Positions 26,219 to 35,287 of a stretch of DNA of 64,000 bases are shown piece after piece (the first letter of the stretch is position 1; every line of letters starts with the position of its first letter). A model generated the notes under the pieces. That model saw only the letters and a list, made by a program, of their open reading frames with translations, made no database searches and was not told where the DNA came from. The DNA comes from JBGPTK01 sp963797765 (GTDB lineage: Bacteria > Acidobacteriota > Terriglobia > Acidiferrales > UBA7541). Position numbers and translations under genes: made by a program. The DNA lies in the NCBI GenBank assembly GCA_963797765.1, contig CAWCQU010000002.1, forward strand, positions 992,001 to 1,056,000. The letters run 5' to 3'.

Positions 26219-26297
26219 GCACGGCCACTCCTGGCTGTGCGCCTGCCTGTATCCCGGTCTTCCGGCACAGGCAAGAGTGCCTGTGCCACTGAGCCAG
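26219..26297. repeat. Hairpin repeat family II, two copies in opposite orientation
   Basis: First hairpin GCACGGCC-ACTCCT-GGCTGTGC (26219-26240), second GGCACAGGC-AAGAGT-GCCTGTGCC (26274-26297). The second loop approximates the reverse of the first. Both lie between the divergent M48 and LssY-C genes, upstream of both. Confidence 0.6.
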
Positions 26298-26337
26298 GGC
26301 AACGATTCCAGGCAGGCAATCGTCTTATAGTATCGAA

Positions 26338-27084
26338 ATGTTCATGCGACGCATCGCCATCCCAATTTTGCTCGCAGCCTCATTCCTGCTGCCGGTGGGC
26401 CCGGAATGGGCGGCTCAAGAATCCGCCGATTCGCCCGCAGCGCAAAAAGTAAAAGAAAAACTTCCCATCGACCAAATACTGGAACAGTTGCCGCGCCGCG
26501 TCAGCACGAAGTCCGGCACTCCGGGCGATATGGTTAATTTCTTGCTGATTGGCTCAAAGGAGCAGATGAAAGCCGCGCTCGAAGCGGCCGGCTGGATTCT
26601 GGTGGACAAAACCGCGCAGGATGCCCTGCAACATGTGATCGAAGAAACCATTGCGCATCGTGCGTATAGCGCCATGCCGATGAGCCCGCTTTATCTGTTC
26701 GGCCGGCCGCAGGATTTCGGCTGGGCCGAAGGCATGCCGATCCAGGTTGTGTCCGAACGTAATCATTGCCGGCTGTGGGAAGCTCCCTGGTTGACGGCGG
26801 ATGGACAGATGGTATGGGCCGGCGCGGGCACTCACGACATTGGAATGGAACGGGAAGCTTCCGGCCAGCTAACGCACACGATCGATCCCAACGTGGATAA
26901 AGAACGGGAATACATCGCCGATGAATTGAAGAACGCGGAGATGGTGAAAAACATTCAGTACGCGTCGCCTTCGAACCCCGTGCGCGAAGCCAAGACCGCC
27001 ACGGGAGGATCATTCCATTCCGATGGCCGCATCGCGATCATCTATCTGAAATCGGTTCCACCGAAGCAAACCACGCAAAGGTAA
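26338..27084 (+). CDS. Exported LssY C-terminal-domain protein
   Basis: A 248-aa protein with a signal peptide (FMRRIAIPILLAASFLLPVG). The rest resembles the LssY C-terminal domain: a KEQMKAALEAAGW segment, SPLYLFGRPQDFGW, then NHCRLWEAPW, DGQMVWAGAGTHDIGME and a HTIDPNVDKER motif. In LssY this domain follows a PAP2 membrane part, which is absent here; its biochemical role is unknown. ATG 26338 has no Shine-Dalgarno sequence but lies seven bases after TATAGT, so the mRNA may be leaderless; ATG 26344 is an alternative. Confidence 0.8.
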   Translation: MFMRRIAIPILLAASFLLPVGPEWAAQESADSPAAQKVKEKLPIDQILEQLPRRVSTKSGTPGDMVNFLLIGSKEQMKAALEAAGWILVDKTAQDALQHVIEETIAHRAYSAMPMSPLYLFGRPQDFGWAEGMPIQVVSERNHCRLWEAPWLTADGQMVWAGAGTHDIGMEREASGQLTHTIDPNVDKEREYIADELKNAEMVKNIQYASPSNPVREAKTATGGSFHSDGRIAIIYLKSVPPKQTTQR

Positions 27085-27103
27085 ATCCCGAACTAGCGCA
27101 AAA

Positions 27104-27283
27104 GGCGCGGCTGAACAGTTTGCCGAAAAAGTCGAGAATTGCTCCAGGACGGAATCGCACTCAAGGTCAGCCATGGAGAAATTCTCCACTTCTCAAGCAT
27201 TTGGGATCAACTCCGGATTCCTCACTTCGTTCGGAATGACACCTAAATGCATTTTCCCGCAGCCCGTGAAGCCGGCCCCTACA
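27104..27283. repeat. Composite 180-bp intergenic repeat, copy 2
   Basis: Same start (GGCGCGGCTGAACAGTTTGC, here with one change), same order of internal blocks and same end (GCC-GCCCCTACA) as 5561-5741. The central third is diverged, the flanks and the family I core (27215-27240) are well kept. It occupies most of the 334-bp gap before the ABC transporter genes. Confidence 0.75.
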
Positions 27284-27418
27284 GTACGTGGCGGCAAATT
27301 CAGCCAGTGAAGCTTTTGCGAAAATTTTCGAAGACACGGCGGAAATTTTTTCGGGCGCGGTCCCGTTATCTGCAGTAGAGTGCGCATTCATCTGCTGATT
27401 CTATCAGGAGCGCTTGCT

Positions 27419-28303
27419 GTGAATCTTTCCATGCATCAAGTGGGCAAACTGTATCAGGGAAAAGTGTGGGCGCTGGCGGATTTCAACCTGGAACTGGGTG
27501 CGGGAGTGTTGGGCTTGTTGGGACCGAACGGAGCCGGAAAATCCACGCTCATGCGCATTCTGGCGACGGTGACAAAACCGACGCGCGGACAAATTACGTG
27601 GGAAGGGCATGACATTTTGCGCGATCCGGATACGCTGCGGTCGGTGTTGGGATATCTGCCGCAGGATTTCGGCGTTTATCCTCACTTGAACGCCGTGGAG
27701 TTTCTGGAATATCTGGCGGCGGTGAAAGGGCTGGGCGGAAATCAGGCGCACCGGCGGATCGATGAGTTGCTGGAAATTGTGAATCTGGCCGAAGTGAGGA
27801 AGCAGCCGCTGGGCGGATATTCCGGAGGGATGAAGCAGCGCATCGGAATCGCGCAAGCTCTGTTGAACGATCCGAAATTGTTGATCGTGGACGAGCCGAC
27901 GGCCGGGCTTGATCCGGAAGAGCGCGTGCGGTTTCGAAATTTACTTTCGGAACTTTCCGGCGAACGCATCGTGATTCTTTCAACGCACATTGTTTCGGAT
28001 ATCGAAGCGGTGGCCACCGATATCGCGATTCTTTCGCACGGGCGGTTGCTGGCGCACGCCGCGCCGGAGGATTTGCTGCGGTCGGTGGAAGGCAAAGTGT
28101 GGGACTGGACGGTGCCGAGCGCCGAATTGCCGCGGCTCAAGCAACAATTTCCCATCAGTGCCAGCGCGCGGCGCAGCGATGGCGTGCATCTGCGAATCGT
28201 GACGGATGTCTCGCCTGCAGCGCAAGCGATTCCGGCCGTGGCGTCGCTTGAAGACGCTTATCTTTATTGCCTTTCCCGCCAGCGGGCCGGGGTGGCCGCA
28301 TGA
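27419..28303 (+). CDS. ABC transporter ATP-binding protein
   Basis: ATPase subunit of an ABC-2-type exporter or a membrane-remodelling transporter. Walker A is GPNGAGKST (about residues 35-43), the signature is YSGGMKQRIGIAQAL, and Walker B with D-loop is LLIVDEPTAGLDP; an H-loop STHIVSD follows. The C-terminal 80 residues are an accessory domain, and the end LEDAYLYCL is typical of ABC-2 ATPases. GTG 27419 is chosen because AGGAG lies eight bases upstream; an earlier frame start at 27380 has no such site. Coupled to the permease gene by an ATGA overlap. Confidence 0.93.
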   Translation: MNLSMHQVGKLYQGKVWALADFNLELGAGVLGLLGPNGAGKSTLMRILATVTKPTRGQITWEGHDILRDPDTLRSVLGYLPQDFGVYPHLNAVEFLEYLAAVKGLGGNQAHRRIDELLEIVNLAEVRKQPLGGYSGGMKQRIGIAQALLNDPKLLIVDEPTAGLDPEERVRFRNLLSELSGERIVILSTHIVSDIEAVATDIAILSHGRLLAHAAPEDLLRSVEGKVWDWTVPSAELPRLKQQFPISASARRSDGVHLRIVTDVSPAAQAIPAVASLEDAYLYCLSRQRAGVAA

Positions 28304-29898
28304 AACATTTCCGCGCGCTTTATCAAATTGCGCGAGCCGATTTTCTGGAGCGCATTCGCCGCTACAGTTTTCTGCTGACGCTGGGATTCACTTTGTACCT
28401 GGGCTACCTGGCGGGAGTGGGGCGGCTGGTGCTGAAGATAGGCGAGTATCGCGGGATTTTTAATTCCGCCTGGACCGGATCGCTGATGGCGCTGGTGTGC
28501 ACTTCGTTCCTGACGCTCGTGGGATTTTACATTGTTAAGAACACCATCGAGCGCGATCGCGATTCCGGAGTGGGGCAGATTCTGGCGGCGACGCCGCTTT
28601 CGAATACGCTGTATTGCCTGGGAAAGGCGCTGAGCAATTTTCTGGTGCTCGCCACGATGGTCGCATTGTTGGTGCCCGCCGGAATCGTGACGCAACTGGT
28701 GCGCGGAGAGGACCGCCACATTCATCTGTGGGCGCTTCTTTCTCCCTTCGTGGTGTTGGCGTTGCCGGCGATGGCGTTTGTGGCGGCGCTGGCGGTTTTA
28801 TTTGAAACGATTCCGGGGCTTCGCAGCGGATTCGGAAACGTTTTTTATTTTTTTTTCTGGGCCACGCTTCCCGGCATCTCGATCAGCCAGCACAGCGCTG
28901 CCGGTGACATCTGGGGATTTCAAGCTGTGTGGGATAGCGCCGCGGTGGCAGCGCGTGAGCAAACCACCAACTACACACGCGATTTTGGAATGTCGTTCAA
29001 TATTGGAGGCTCGCAACTTCCGCCGATTTCGCAGGCCTTTCGGTGGGAGGGAGTGCATTGGTCCGGTGGATTTTTATTGAGTCGCGTGATTTGGATGCTT
29101 GTGGCAGCGGGTTTGGCGATGCTGGCTGCGGTATTTTTCAATCGATTTGATCCGGCGAGAGGATTGCGAAGCAGGAAGGAAGCACGCGATATGGCGCCGG
29201 AGCCGGCGGCAACTCCAGAGCTTCAAGAAAATCGTGGAGTTGCGGTGGCGAAGGTGACCCATTTATCGCCTCTGCCGGGCGGCGTGCAGGGAAAGGCCGG
29301 GTTCGGCTGGATGGTTGCGGCGGAATTGCAATTGATGCTGAAGGGACAAAAATGGTGGTGGCATCTGGTCGCGCTGGGACTTTTTGTAGCCAGCCTGGCG
29401 TCGCCGCTGGCCGTGAGCCGTGGAAAACTGCTGGCGTTCGCGTGGATCTGGCCCATGTTGATCTGGTCCGGGATGGGCACGCGGGAAAAGAAATGCCAGA
29501 CCAACCAGTTGGTGTTTTCCGCGGCGCATTCGATCCGGCACCAATTTCCGGCGTTGTGGCTGGCGGGAGTGATCGTCGCAATGGCGGCCGGCGGCGGCAC
29601 GGCAATTCGTCTGCTGATCGCGGGCGATGGGCGCGCGCTGATGGGCTGGCTGGTGGGAGCGATGTTCATTCCGACCATGGCGCTCGCTTGCGGAGCATGG
29701 AGCGGAAGCAGCAAGTTATTTGAAATTCTTTACACAGTTCTCTGGTACATCGGGCCGATGCAGCCGACGCCGCAACTGGATTTCATGGCTGTTTCGCCGA
29801 AAACCATCGAGATAGCGATGCCGCGAATCTTCCTGCTCGTTACGATTATATTGATCGTTCTGGCAACCATCGCGCGACGGCGGCAATTGCAAACTTAG
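28300..29898 (+). CDS. ABC transporter permease (ABC-2-like)
   Basis: About 532 aa with two sets of transmembrane helices, one in the first 270 residues (YSFLLTLGFTLYLGYLAGVG, LVLATMVALLVPAGIVTQL) and one after a soluble linker near residues 290-330. The segment FYIVKNTIERDRDSGVGQIL followed by LSNTLYCLGKALSNF is characteristic of ABC-2 permeases. It overlaps the ATPase gene by four bases, so the two make a transporter. The exported substrate is unknown; no accessory membrane-fusion gene is adjacent. Confidence 0.88.
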   Translation: MKHFRALYQIARADFLERIRRYSFLLTLGFTLYLGYLAGVGRLVLKIGEYRGIFNSAWTGSLMALVCTSFLTLVGFYIVKNTIERDRDSGVGQILAATPLSNTLYCLGKALSNFLVLATMVALLVPAGIVTQLVRGEDRHIHLWALLSPFVVLALPAMAFVAALAVLFETIPGLRSGFGNVFYFFFWATLPGISISQHSAAGDIWGFQAVWDSAAVAAREQTTNYTRDFGMSFNIGGSQLPPISQAFRWEGVHWSGGFLLSRVIWMLVAAGLAMLAAVFFNRFDPARGLRSRKEARDMAPEPAATPELQENRGVAVAKVTHLSPLPGGVQGKAGFGWMVAAELQLMLKGQKWWWHLVALGLFVASLASPLAVSRGKLLAFAWIWPMLIWSGMGTREKKCQTNQLVFSAAHSIRHQFPALWLAGVIVAMAAGGGTAIRLLIAGDGRALMGWLVGAMFIPTMALACGAWSGSSKLFEILYTVLWYIGPMQPTPQLDFMAVSPKTIEIAMPRIFLLVTIILIVLATIARRRQLQT

Positions 29899-30050
29899 AA
29901 TCCGGCTGCTGGGGATGCCCGCGCGACCGTCTGGCCTGTCCCGAGGGACAGCATTGCATTTGCGAACAGGGCAGATTGGCGGAGTTGCCGATGCGATCAA
30001 ACGCGCATACCATACTGGGTAAGAAACGTCTCTCTGGGAGGGGAACCGCC

Positions 30051-30782
30051 ATGAAGACTTTGCGGGTTTGTGTGGCGATACTATCCGGAACGTTCATGCT
30101 CGCTGGAATTGTGTCCGCGGCTGCGCAGCAAACCGGGCAACAAAAACCTTCCCTGGGAGAGATCGCGCGGCGTTTGCGCGAACAGAAAAAAGACGCGCCG
30201 AAACCCACTCACGTTTGGGATAACGACAATATTCCGACTACTCCCAATGCAGTCAGCGTCGTGGGCGCGCCTCCACCGCCGCCCGCTCCGCCGAAAGAAG
30301 AAGCGGGTGCAGGAAGCAATCCGGCCGCAGCGAACGAAGCGGATCAGCTAAAAGAAATCGCGGACGCACAAGCCGCGTTGCTTGACGCGAAAACAAATCT
30401 GCAAAATCTTCAGAGCGATCTGGATTTGCTGAGCCGGCAACTGCAACTGGACCAGCAGATGTATTACGGAAAGCCTGATTTTGCTTCGGATAAATCGGGT
30501 AAAACAAAACTGGATGCCGAGGCCGCGCAGGTGGAATCGAAACGCCAGGATGTGGCCGCGGCGCAGGCAAAAATCGATGAATTGCAAGCGCGCGTAGATA
30601 GTTTGAAGACCACACCAAATCCGACAACTCCCCCAGCGAACTCCGGCGCGCCGCCAGTCGAAACACCGACGCCTGAGCCTGCTCCAGCACCCGCGCCCCC
30701 TGTGGCACCGCAGCCGCCAGCAACCGATTCCGGGCCTCCGCCCCCCGCGGATTCAGGCCCGCCGCCTCCGCCAGGGGCCTAG
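30051..30782 (+). CDS. Exported coiled-coil, proline-rich protein
   Basis: About 243 aa. A signal peptide (MKTLRVCVAILSGTFMLAG, cleavage near SAAAQQ) is followed by a short conserved-looking segment LGEIARRLREQKKDAPKPTH. A Pro-rich linker comes next, then a coiled coil (about 105-185) rich in Gln, Leu, Asp and Ala, and a C-terminal tail made almost wholly of Pro, Ala, Thr and Gly. Probably a periplasmic structural or tethering protein. GGGAGGGGA before ATG 30051 fixes the start. Function unknown. Confidence 0.72.
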   Translation: MKTLRVCVAILSGTFMLAGIVSAAAQQTGQQKPSLGEIARRLREQKKDAPKPTHVWDNDNIPTTPNAVSVVGAPPPPPAPPKEEAGAGSNPAAANEADQLKEIADAQAALLDAKTNLQNLQSDLDLLSRQLQLDQQMYYGKPDFASDKSGKTKLDAEAAQVESKRQDVAAAQAKIDELQARVDSLKTTPNPTTPPANSGAPPVETPTPEPAPAPAPPVAPQPPATDSGPPPPADSGPPPPPGA

Positions 30783-30859
30783 ATTCTTGTTCCGTATTGG
30801 GAATCTCACGGATCGAGCAGCCTGAACTCCACATTGGGAATCCCGATTTGGTCCTATTT

Positions 30860-30876
30860 CCGGGTTTGAAACCCGG
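30860..30876. repeat. Short perfect palindrome
   Basis: CCGGGTTT-G-AAACCCGG, 78 bases after the preceding gene. Similar in style to the CAGGGGTT/AACCCCTG hairpin at 52824. No T-run follows. Confidence 0.4.
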
Positions 30877-31001
30877 CCACTAGTAATTGTATGGATTCCC
30901 TCTTGACACACAATCGGACTACGCGCACAATCCCGCCAAGTTTCCGGTTTTGCTGTCAGTCGGGCTCAAGCAATTTCGAGACATGGTTTGAGGGGGGAAA
31001 G

Positions 31002-31205
31002 ATGCAGTATCTTCCGGGTTGGACGGTGCAATGTTTGAATCCGGAATGTCTGGCGCGGGGGCAGTGGCTGCGAGTGCAGAGCGTGACGCAGGATCAGTGC
31101 AGCAACTGCGGCCAGCCTTTGCAGAATGTGCCGCCGCCGCTGGGGCCGCGCTTCCGGATGCGGCCGCGCCCGTTGACGACTTACCGGCCACTTCGTCCGC
31201 GATAA
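31002..31205 (+). CDS. Small zinc-ribbon protein
   Basis: A 67-residue protein with a four-cysteine zinc site: CLNPEC, then DQCSNCGQPL about 20 residues later. The C-terminus is rich in Pro and Arg (RFRMRPRPLTTYRPLRPR). GGGGGGAAAG upstream of ATG 31002 supports the start; the reading frame continues upstream to 30891 without a good site. It resembles, in layout only, the other small zinc-ribbon protein at 40584. Nucleic-acid or protein binding is possible; function unknown. Confidence 0.65.
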   Translation: MQYLPGWTVQCLNPECLARGQWLRVQSVTQDQCSNCGQPLQNVPPPLGPRFRMRPRPLTTYRPLRPR

Positions 31206-31331
31206 GGCCGGAGGGTTTTTGACGCGTGCTGCTTGGAAGTTATTGGAACGGGTTGAAGAATTAGAGTTGGTAGCTGCCAATCGCGTTCTGGGGGTCAGGC
31301 GCGATTTCGTCCCCGCAGCCATCCTAGGTCC

Positions 31332-31373
31332 AAAAGGCTCGTCTGGAAAATTCCAGGCGGGCCTTTTGCTTTT
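31332..31373 (+). terminator. Rho-independent terminator in the 31.2-31.8 kb gap
   Basis: AAAAGGC-CG-CTGG (31332-31346) pairs with CCAGG-CGGGCCTTTT (31353-31366), followed by a T-rich run (31363-31373). It ends transcription of the small zinc-ribbon gene. The 580-bp gap also holds a family IV repeat, a GC-rich hairpin (31539) and a UUCG-loop hairpin (31744-31759). Confidence 0.65.
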
Positions 31374-31439
31374 CTGAGAGATTGCGGTTCTGCGAGACCC
31401 TGCGCAGATGGGAAGCTTGGCCTGGGTCACTTGAATGCC

Positions 31440-31465
31440 TGCCGCCCTAAAGGGACGGCGCTACA
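31440..31465. repeat. Repeat family IV, half copy
   Basis: TGCCGCCCTAAAGGGACGGC followed by GCTACA. The same pattern, GCCGCCCT plus a short hairpin plus GCGCTACA, forms the right half of the element at 50571-50641. Confidence 0.45.
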
Positions 31466-31529
31466 AAGGAAGCCGTGTGCTCCGCCACGATTAAGACTTG
31501 GATATTTCCGGGGGAATTCTAGTGGCCTA

Positions 31530-31566
31530 AAAAAGGTTGAGCGGCCGGTGGGGGTGCCGGCCGCTC
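31530..31566 (-). terminator. Terminator for the BNR-propeller gene
   Basis: GAGCGGCCGG (31539-31548) and CCGGCCGCTC (31557-31566) form a perfect 10-bp stem; on the minus strand it is followed by AACCTTTTTTAGG. It is about 220 bases after the stop of the minus-strand gene ending at 31786, with the CAGTAC-TTCG-GTACTG hairpin (31744-31759) between them. Confidence 0.55.
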
Positions 31567-31785
31567 GTGGGCATTGGGGGTGATGGAGGTGCAGACACAG
31601 TCAGAAGCCAGTTCGGCGCACTCAGCCTCCCGTCAAGTTTGACGCTCGCCGGATCGTTATCTGGGTGCTGCCCTGATTCCTGAACAAGTAGATAGTGCCG
31701 CAAGGACTGTTTTCGGTCGATAGAGCGAGCGGTTCATTTATTTCAGTACCGAAGTACTGGTAATCCCGACGCTGTTTCTGGCCCG

Positions 31786-34700
31786 CTAGCGGCCACGACC
31801 CGGCGGCACCTCGATCACCGTGATGTACGGAACACCCGCCGCGTTCAGGGCCTTATTCAAATTGGCGATGTCTTCGTCGGTGAACTTCTTAACCTCGGCC
31901 ATGGTGTCCGCAAGCATTTTGGAAACGACCGCGAGATCTTCCACCTGGGGGGGCGAGGGAGCGGCAGTGAATCCTTCAATCTGGAACATCAGTTGGCCGA
32001 TTCGATTGGGCAACGGAGGCGGCTCGTAGTTCAACGGAGCGCCGGCGAATCCCTCGGGCCTTACGGGTGGAACGAACTTGTCGTGCAGGACTTCGAGTTT
32101 CTTGGCTGCGGCTTCTGCCTGTTTCTGGATGTCGTCGGGAATCTTGGGAGCGCCCGGCTTTTTCCAGGATTCACGAGCAGCTTTTAGAGAAGCATCCAGG
32201 CCGAGCACGGTTTTGCGGCCTTCTTCGGCCGTTTTCGACATTTCGTAAAGCTGCATGATGGCCTGATGGCGCGCGGCGCGATCGCCATCGCTAATTTGAA
32301 TGCGTGGGTCATCTTCGATCTTTACGGATTGCGTCATTTCCGTTTTGCCGAGAGAAACTTTCACGGTGTATTCGCCTGGCTCGGCGCGCGGACCGCGCGT
32401 ACCGCCGCCGAAAAATCCCTGCGCCAGGGCTTCGCGCTGTTCGGCGGTCATTTCCACGGGGGCGTTATAGCGAAGATCCCAATTCACGCGATTGATGCCG
32501 GCATTCTTTTCGCCGTCCATCTCGCGAACGGTTTTGCCATCTTTATCGAGGATGGTGATTTTTACTTTTTCTTTTTCGTCCGGCTTGGATTTCAAGTAAT
32601 AGGTAATCAGCACGCCATCCGGGGGATTGGGCCCGAGGAAATGCTGGTTGCCGGTGTACCACTTGTTGGAATACATGCGCCAGGCGATGGCGGGACGGAT
32701 CGGGAAGAGATGCAAATCGTGAGAAAGAATCTGATCGTTGAATTGAAGCAGGGGAGCGATGTCGTCGAGGATCCAGATGGAACGGCCGTGTGTGCCGAGA
32801 ATCAGATCGTTTTCCCGAGGCTGGATTTGAATGTCGTCCACCGGAACGGTGGGGAAATTCATTTTGATGCGGCGCCAGGTGGCGCCGCGATCGAGAGAGT
32901 AATACGCGCCGAATTCCGCGCCCGCGAATAGTACATTTTGATCCTGCGGGTGCTCCCGAATCACGTGCAATGTTCCGGAGCTTTCCGGCAAACCGCTGGA
33001 AATTGCTTTCCAGGTATCGCCGTAATTCGTGGTCGTGAAAGCGTAAACATGAAAATCATTTCCGCGATGGCCATCGAAAGTGACGTATGCGGTGCCCTCC
33101 GCATATTTTGAAGCGACTACACGGCTGACGTAAGTGCCCTTGGGCACACCGGGAACGCGATCGGCTACGTTTTTCCAATTTTGTCCGCCATCGCGGGTGA
33201 CTTGCAAATTGCCGTCATCGGTTCCGACCCAAAGCACGGATGCGCTAAGCGGCGATTCACTGATCGTAGTGATCGTGGGATACCACTCGACGCCATCGTT
33301 GCGCGAGAGCGTGTCCTTACCCGGTTTCTTGCCGAAAATTTCCAGCGAATTGCGGTCGACTCCGGTGGTGAGATCGCCGCCGAGCTTGGTCCAGGTATCG
33401 CCACGGTCGGTGGACTTGAACAGAAAATTTCCGCCGTAATAAAGCGTCTTGGGATCGTGCGAGGAAATTACCAACGGCGTATTCCAATTGAAGCGATAGG
33501 GCGGCTCGCCTTCCTTGAATTGAGGTTTGACGGGACGAGCTTCATTGGTGGCAAGATTGCGGCGGGAAAGATTTCCGTCCTGCGATTCGGCGTAGACGAT
33601 ATTGGGATCGGAGGGATCACGCATGGCGTAAAAACCGTCGCCGCCGACGACGCGCACCCAATCGTCATTGGTAATGCCTTCGTTGAAGGAGGTGCGGCTG
33701 GGCCCGCACCATGCGGCGTTGTCCTGCAATCCGCCGCAAACGGTGTAGGGCTGCTGCATGTCGTAGCTGACTTCGTAGAATTGGCCGATGGCTATGGAAT
33801 TATCGAAAACCCAATTGCGGCCACCGTCGCGGCTGATCTGGATGCCGCCGTCACAACCGGCCAGGATGTGACTGGAATCGGCGGGATCGATCCACAGTGT
33901 ATGAAAATCGCCGTGGATTTTATTGGTGACGAATCCCTGCGTGTAGGATTTGCCTCCGTCCTCGGAGTAATAAATATTGGCGCCGAGTGCCCAGATGCGC
34001 AGGTCGTTGCTGGGATCGATGATGAGCTGGCTGTAATACGAAGGGCGGGGATTGACGTCGCTCATTTTCTTCCAGGTATCGCCCTTATCCTCGCTGCGGA
34101 ACGTGCCGCCCTTGGCATTTTCGATCAACGCATAAACGATGTTGGGATTTTTGCGGTAGACGGTGAGCGCGATGCGGCCGGTATCGCCTTCCGGCAAATC
34201 CTTGGTCAATTTTTTCCAGGTGGCGCCGCCATCGGTGGTTTTGTAAATCCCGCTGCCGGGGCCGCCGCCGTTATAACCGTACGGCGCGCGGCGCCGTTGG
34301 TAGGCGGCGGCATAGAGTGTGTCCGGGCTCTGCGGGTCCATGGCGACGTCGACCACTCCGGTGTCATCGTTGATGGTCAAAACGTGATTCCAGGTTTTGC
34401 CGCCATCGGCGGTTTTGTAGAGGCCGCGCTCGGGATTCGGTCCCCACAAACTGCCGAGAGCCGCGACGTAAACCACATCAGGATTCGTGGGATGAATCAC
34501 GATGCGGCCGATGTGGCGGCTGGCGTCGAGTCCCATGTGATTCCAGGTTTTGCCGCCATCGGTGGATTTGTAAACTCCATCCCCCCAGGACGAGCTTTGG
34601 CGATTGTTGGGCTCGCCGGTGCCGACCCAGACGATCGAAGGATCGGAAGGCGCAATGGCGAGATCCCCGATCGAAGAATTCAGTTCCTTATCAAAAACCG

Positions 34701-35058
34701 GAGTGAACGTGATGCCGCCATTGGTGGTTTTCCAGACGCCGCCCGAGGCAGCGCCGACGAAAAACGTGTCGGGATTATTTTCAACCACGGCGAAATCGTC
34801 AATGCGCCCGCCCATGATGGCGGGACCGATTTCGCGAAGCTTCAATCCGGACAGCGCGGAATCGATGGTGGGAGGCGGCGCGGGAGTGCTGCTTGCCGGC
34901 GGTGTGGCCGGCGTTGCTTGCGCTGCAGGTTTCGCGTCCGGCTGTTTTTCAGGGGCGCGTTTTTTTTCCTGGGAGAAAGCGCCGGGAGCGAGGAACGCTG
35001 CCAGCACAAACAGGACTATCGCCATAGTAATTCTGGACCGCACCATTCCCTTCGTCAT
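31786..35058 (-). CDS. Exported sortilin/BNR-repeat beta-propeller protein
   Basis: A 1090-aa protein with a signal peptide (TMAIVLFVLAAFLAPGAFSQ region) and a low-complexity Lys/Pro/Ala/Thr linker. Two large beta-propellers follow, carrying about ten Asp-box motifs such as STDGGKTWNH, TADGGKTWNH, TTDGGATWKK, SEDKGDTWKK, SRDGGRNWVF, STDRGDTWTK, TRDGGQNWKN and SLDRGATWRR. This is the VPS10/sortilin-like, glycosyl-hydrolase-BNR architecture. The C-terminal 250 residues include a beta-sandwich-like region (LRYNAPVEMTAEQREAL) and a helical region. No catalytic triad for hydrolysis can be claimed. A periplasmic or surface role is likely. Confidence 0.88.
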   Translation of the reverse strand: MTKGMVRSRITMAIVLFVLAAFLAPGAFSQEKKRAPEKQPDAKPAAQATPATPPASSTPAPPPTIDSALSGLKLREIGPAIMGGRIDDFAVVENNPDTFFVGAASGGVWKTTNGGITFTPVFDKELNSSIGDLAIAPSDPSIVWVGTGEPNNRQSSSWGDGVYKSTDGGKTWNHMGLDASRHIGRIVIHPTNPDVVYVAALGSLWGPNPERGLYKTADGGKTWNHVLTINDDTGVVDVAMDPQSPDTLYAAAYQRRRAPYGYNGGGPGSGIYKTTDGGATWKKLTKDLPEGDTGRIALTVYRKNPNIVYALIENAKGGTFRSEDKGDTWKKMSDVNPRPSYYSQLIIDPSNDLRIWALGANIYYSEDGGKSYTQGFVTNKIHGDFHTLWIDPADSSHILAGCDGGIQISRDGGRNWVFDNSIAIGQFYEVSYDMQQPYTVCGGLQDNAAWCGPSRTSFNEGITNDDWVRVVGGDGFYAMRDPSDPNIVYAESQDGNLSRRNLATNEARPVKPQFKEGEPPYRFNWNTPLVISSHDPKTLYYGGNFLFKSTDRGDTWTKLGGDLTTGVDRNSLEIFGKKPGKDTLSRNDGVEWYPTITTISESPLSASVLWVGTDDGNLQVTRDGGQNWKNVADRVPGVPKGTYVSRVVASKYAEGTAYVTFDGHRGNDFHVYAFTTTNYGDTWKAISSGLPESSGTLHVIREHPQDQNVLFAGAEFGAYYSLDRGATWRRIKMNFPTVPVDDIQIQPRENDLILGTHGRSIWILDDIAPLLQFNDQILSHDLHLFPIRPAIAWRMYSNKWYTGNQHFLGPNPPDGVLITYYLKSKPDEKEKVKITILDKDGKTVREMDGEKNAGINRVNWDLRYNAPVEMTAEQREALAQGFFGGGTRGPRAEPGEYTVKVSLGKTEMTQSVKIEDDPRIQISDGDRAARHQAIMQLYEMSKTAEEGRKTVLGLDASLKAARESWKKPGAPKIPDDIQKQAEAAAKKLEVLHDKFVPPVRPEGFAGAPLNYEPPPLPNRIGQLMFQIEGFTAAPSPPQVEDLAVVSKMLADTMAEVKKFTDEDIANLNKALNAAGVPYITVIEVPPGRGR

Positions 35059-35287
35059 CGAATCCCCCGCAAGATGAATTTAGAGGTGCAAATCGCGTAT
35101 GCGGGCAGATGCTAATCCCGCAGCCATCGAATTGCAACGGAGCGCACTCCATCTGAAAAATCAGGAAGAAGCAGGCCTACCCGATCTCTAATGACGGATG
35201 GCGATTGCGGCGCGTTCCATAGGACTTAGAGCGCGCGGTCCGATAGTGCCCGTATCAACCGTCGAAAAATTGGTAGAATAATGGCGC

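Noticed and set aside
29230..29900. Additional frames overlapping the ABC permease on both strands
   Set aside because: The permease frame has continuous membrane helices and is coupled to the ATPase gene; the others are shadows.
31786..35058. CRISPR-like or minisatellite repeat
   Set aside because: The repeated DNA words in this gene come from recurring Asp-box codons (for example CCATCGGTGG); spacing is irregular and they are coding.
33181..35115. 644-aa open frame opposite the BNR-propeller gene
   Set aside because: Glycine/valine/isoleucine-rich antisense of repeated Asp boxes; no domain, no ribosome site.
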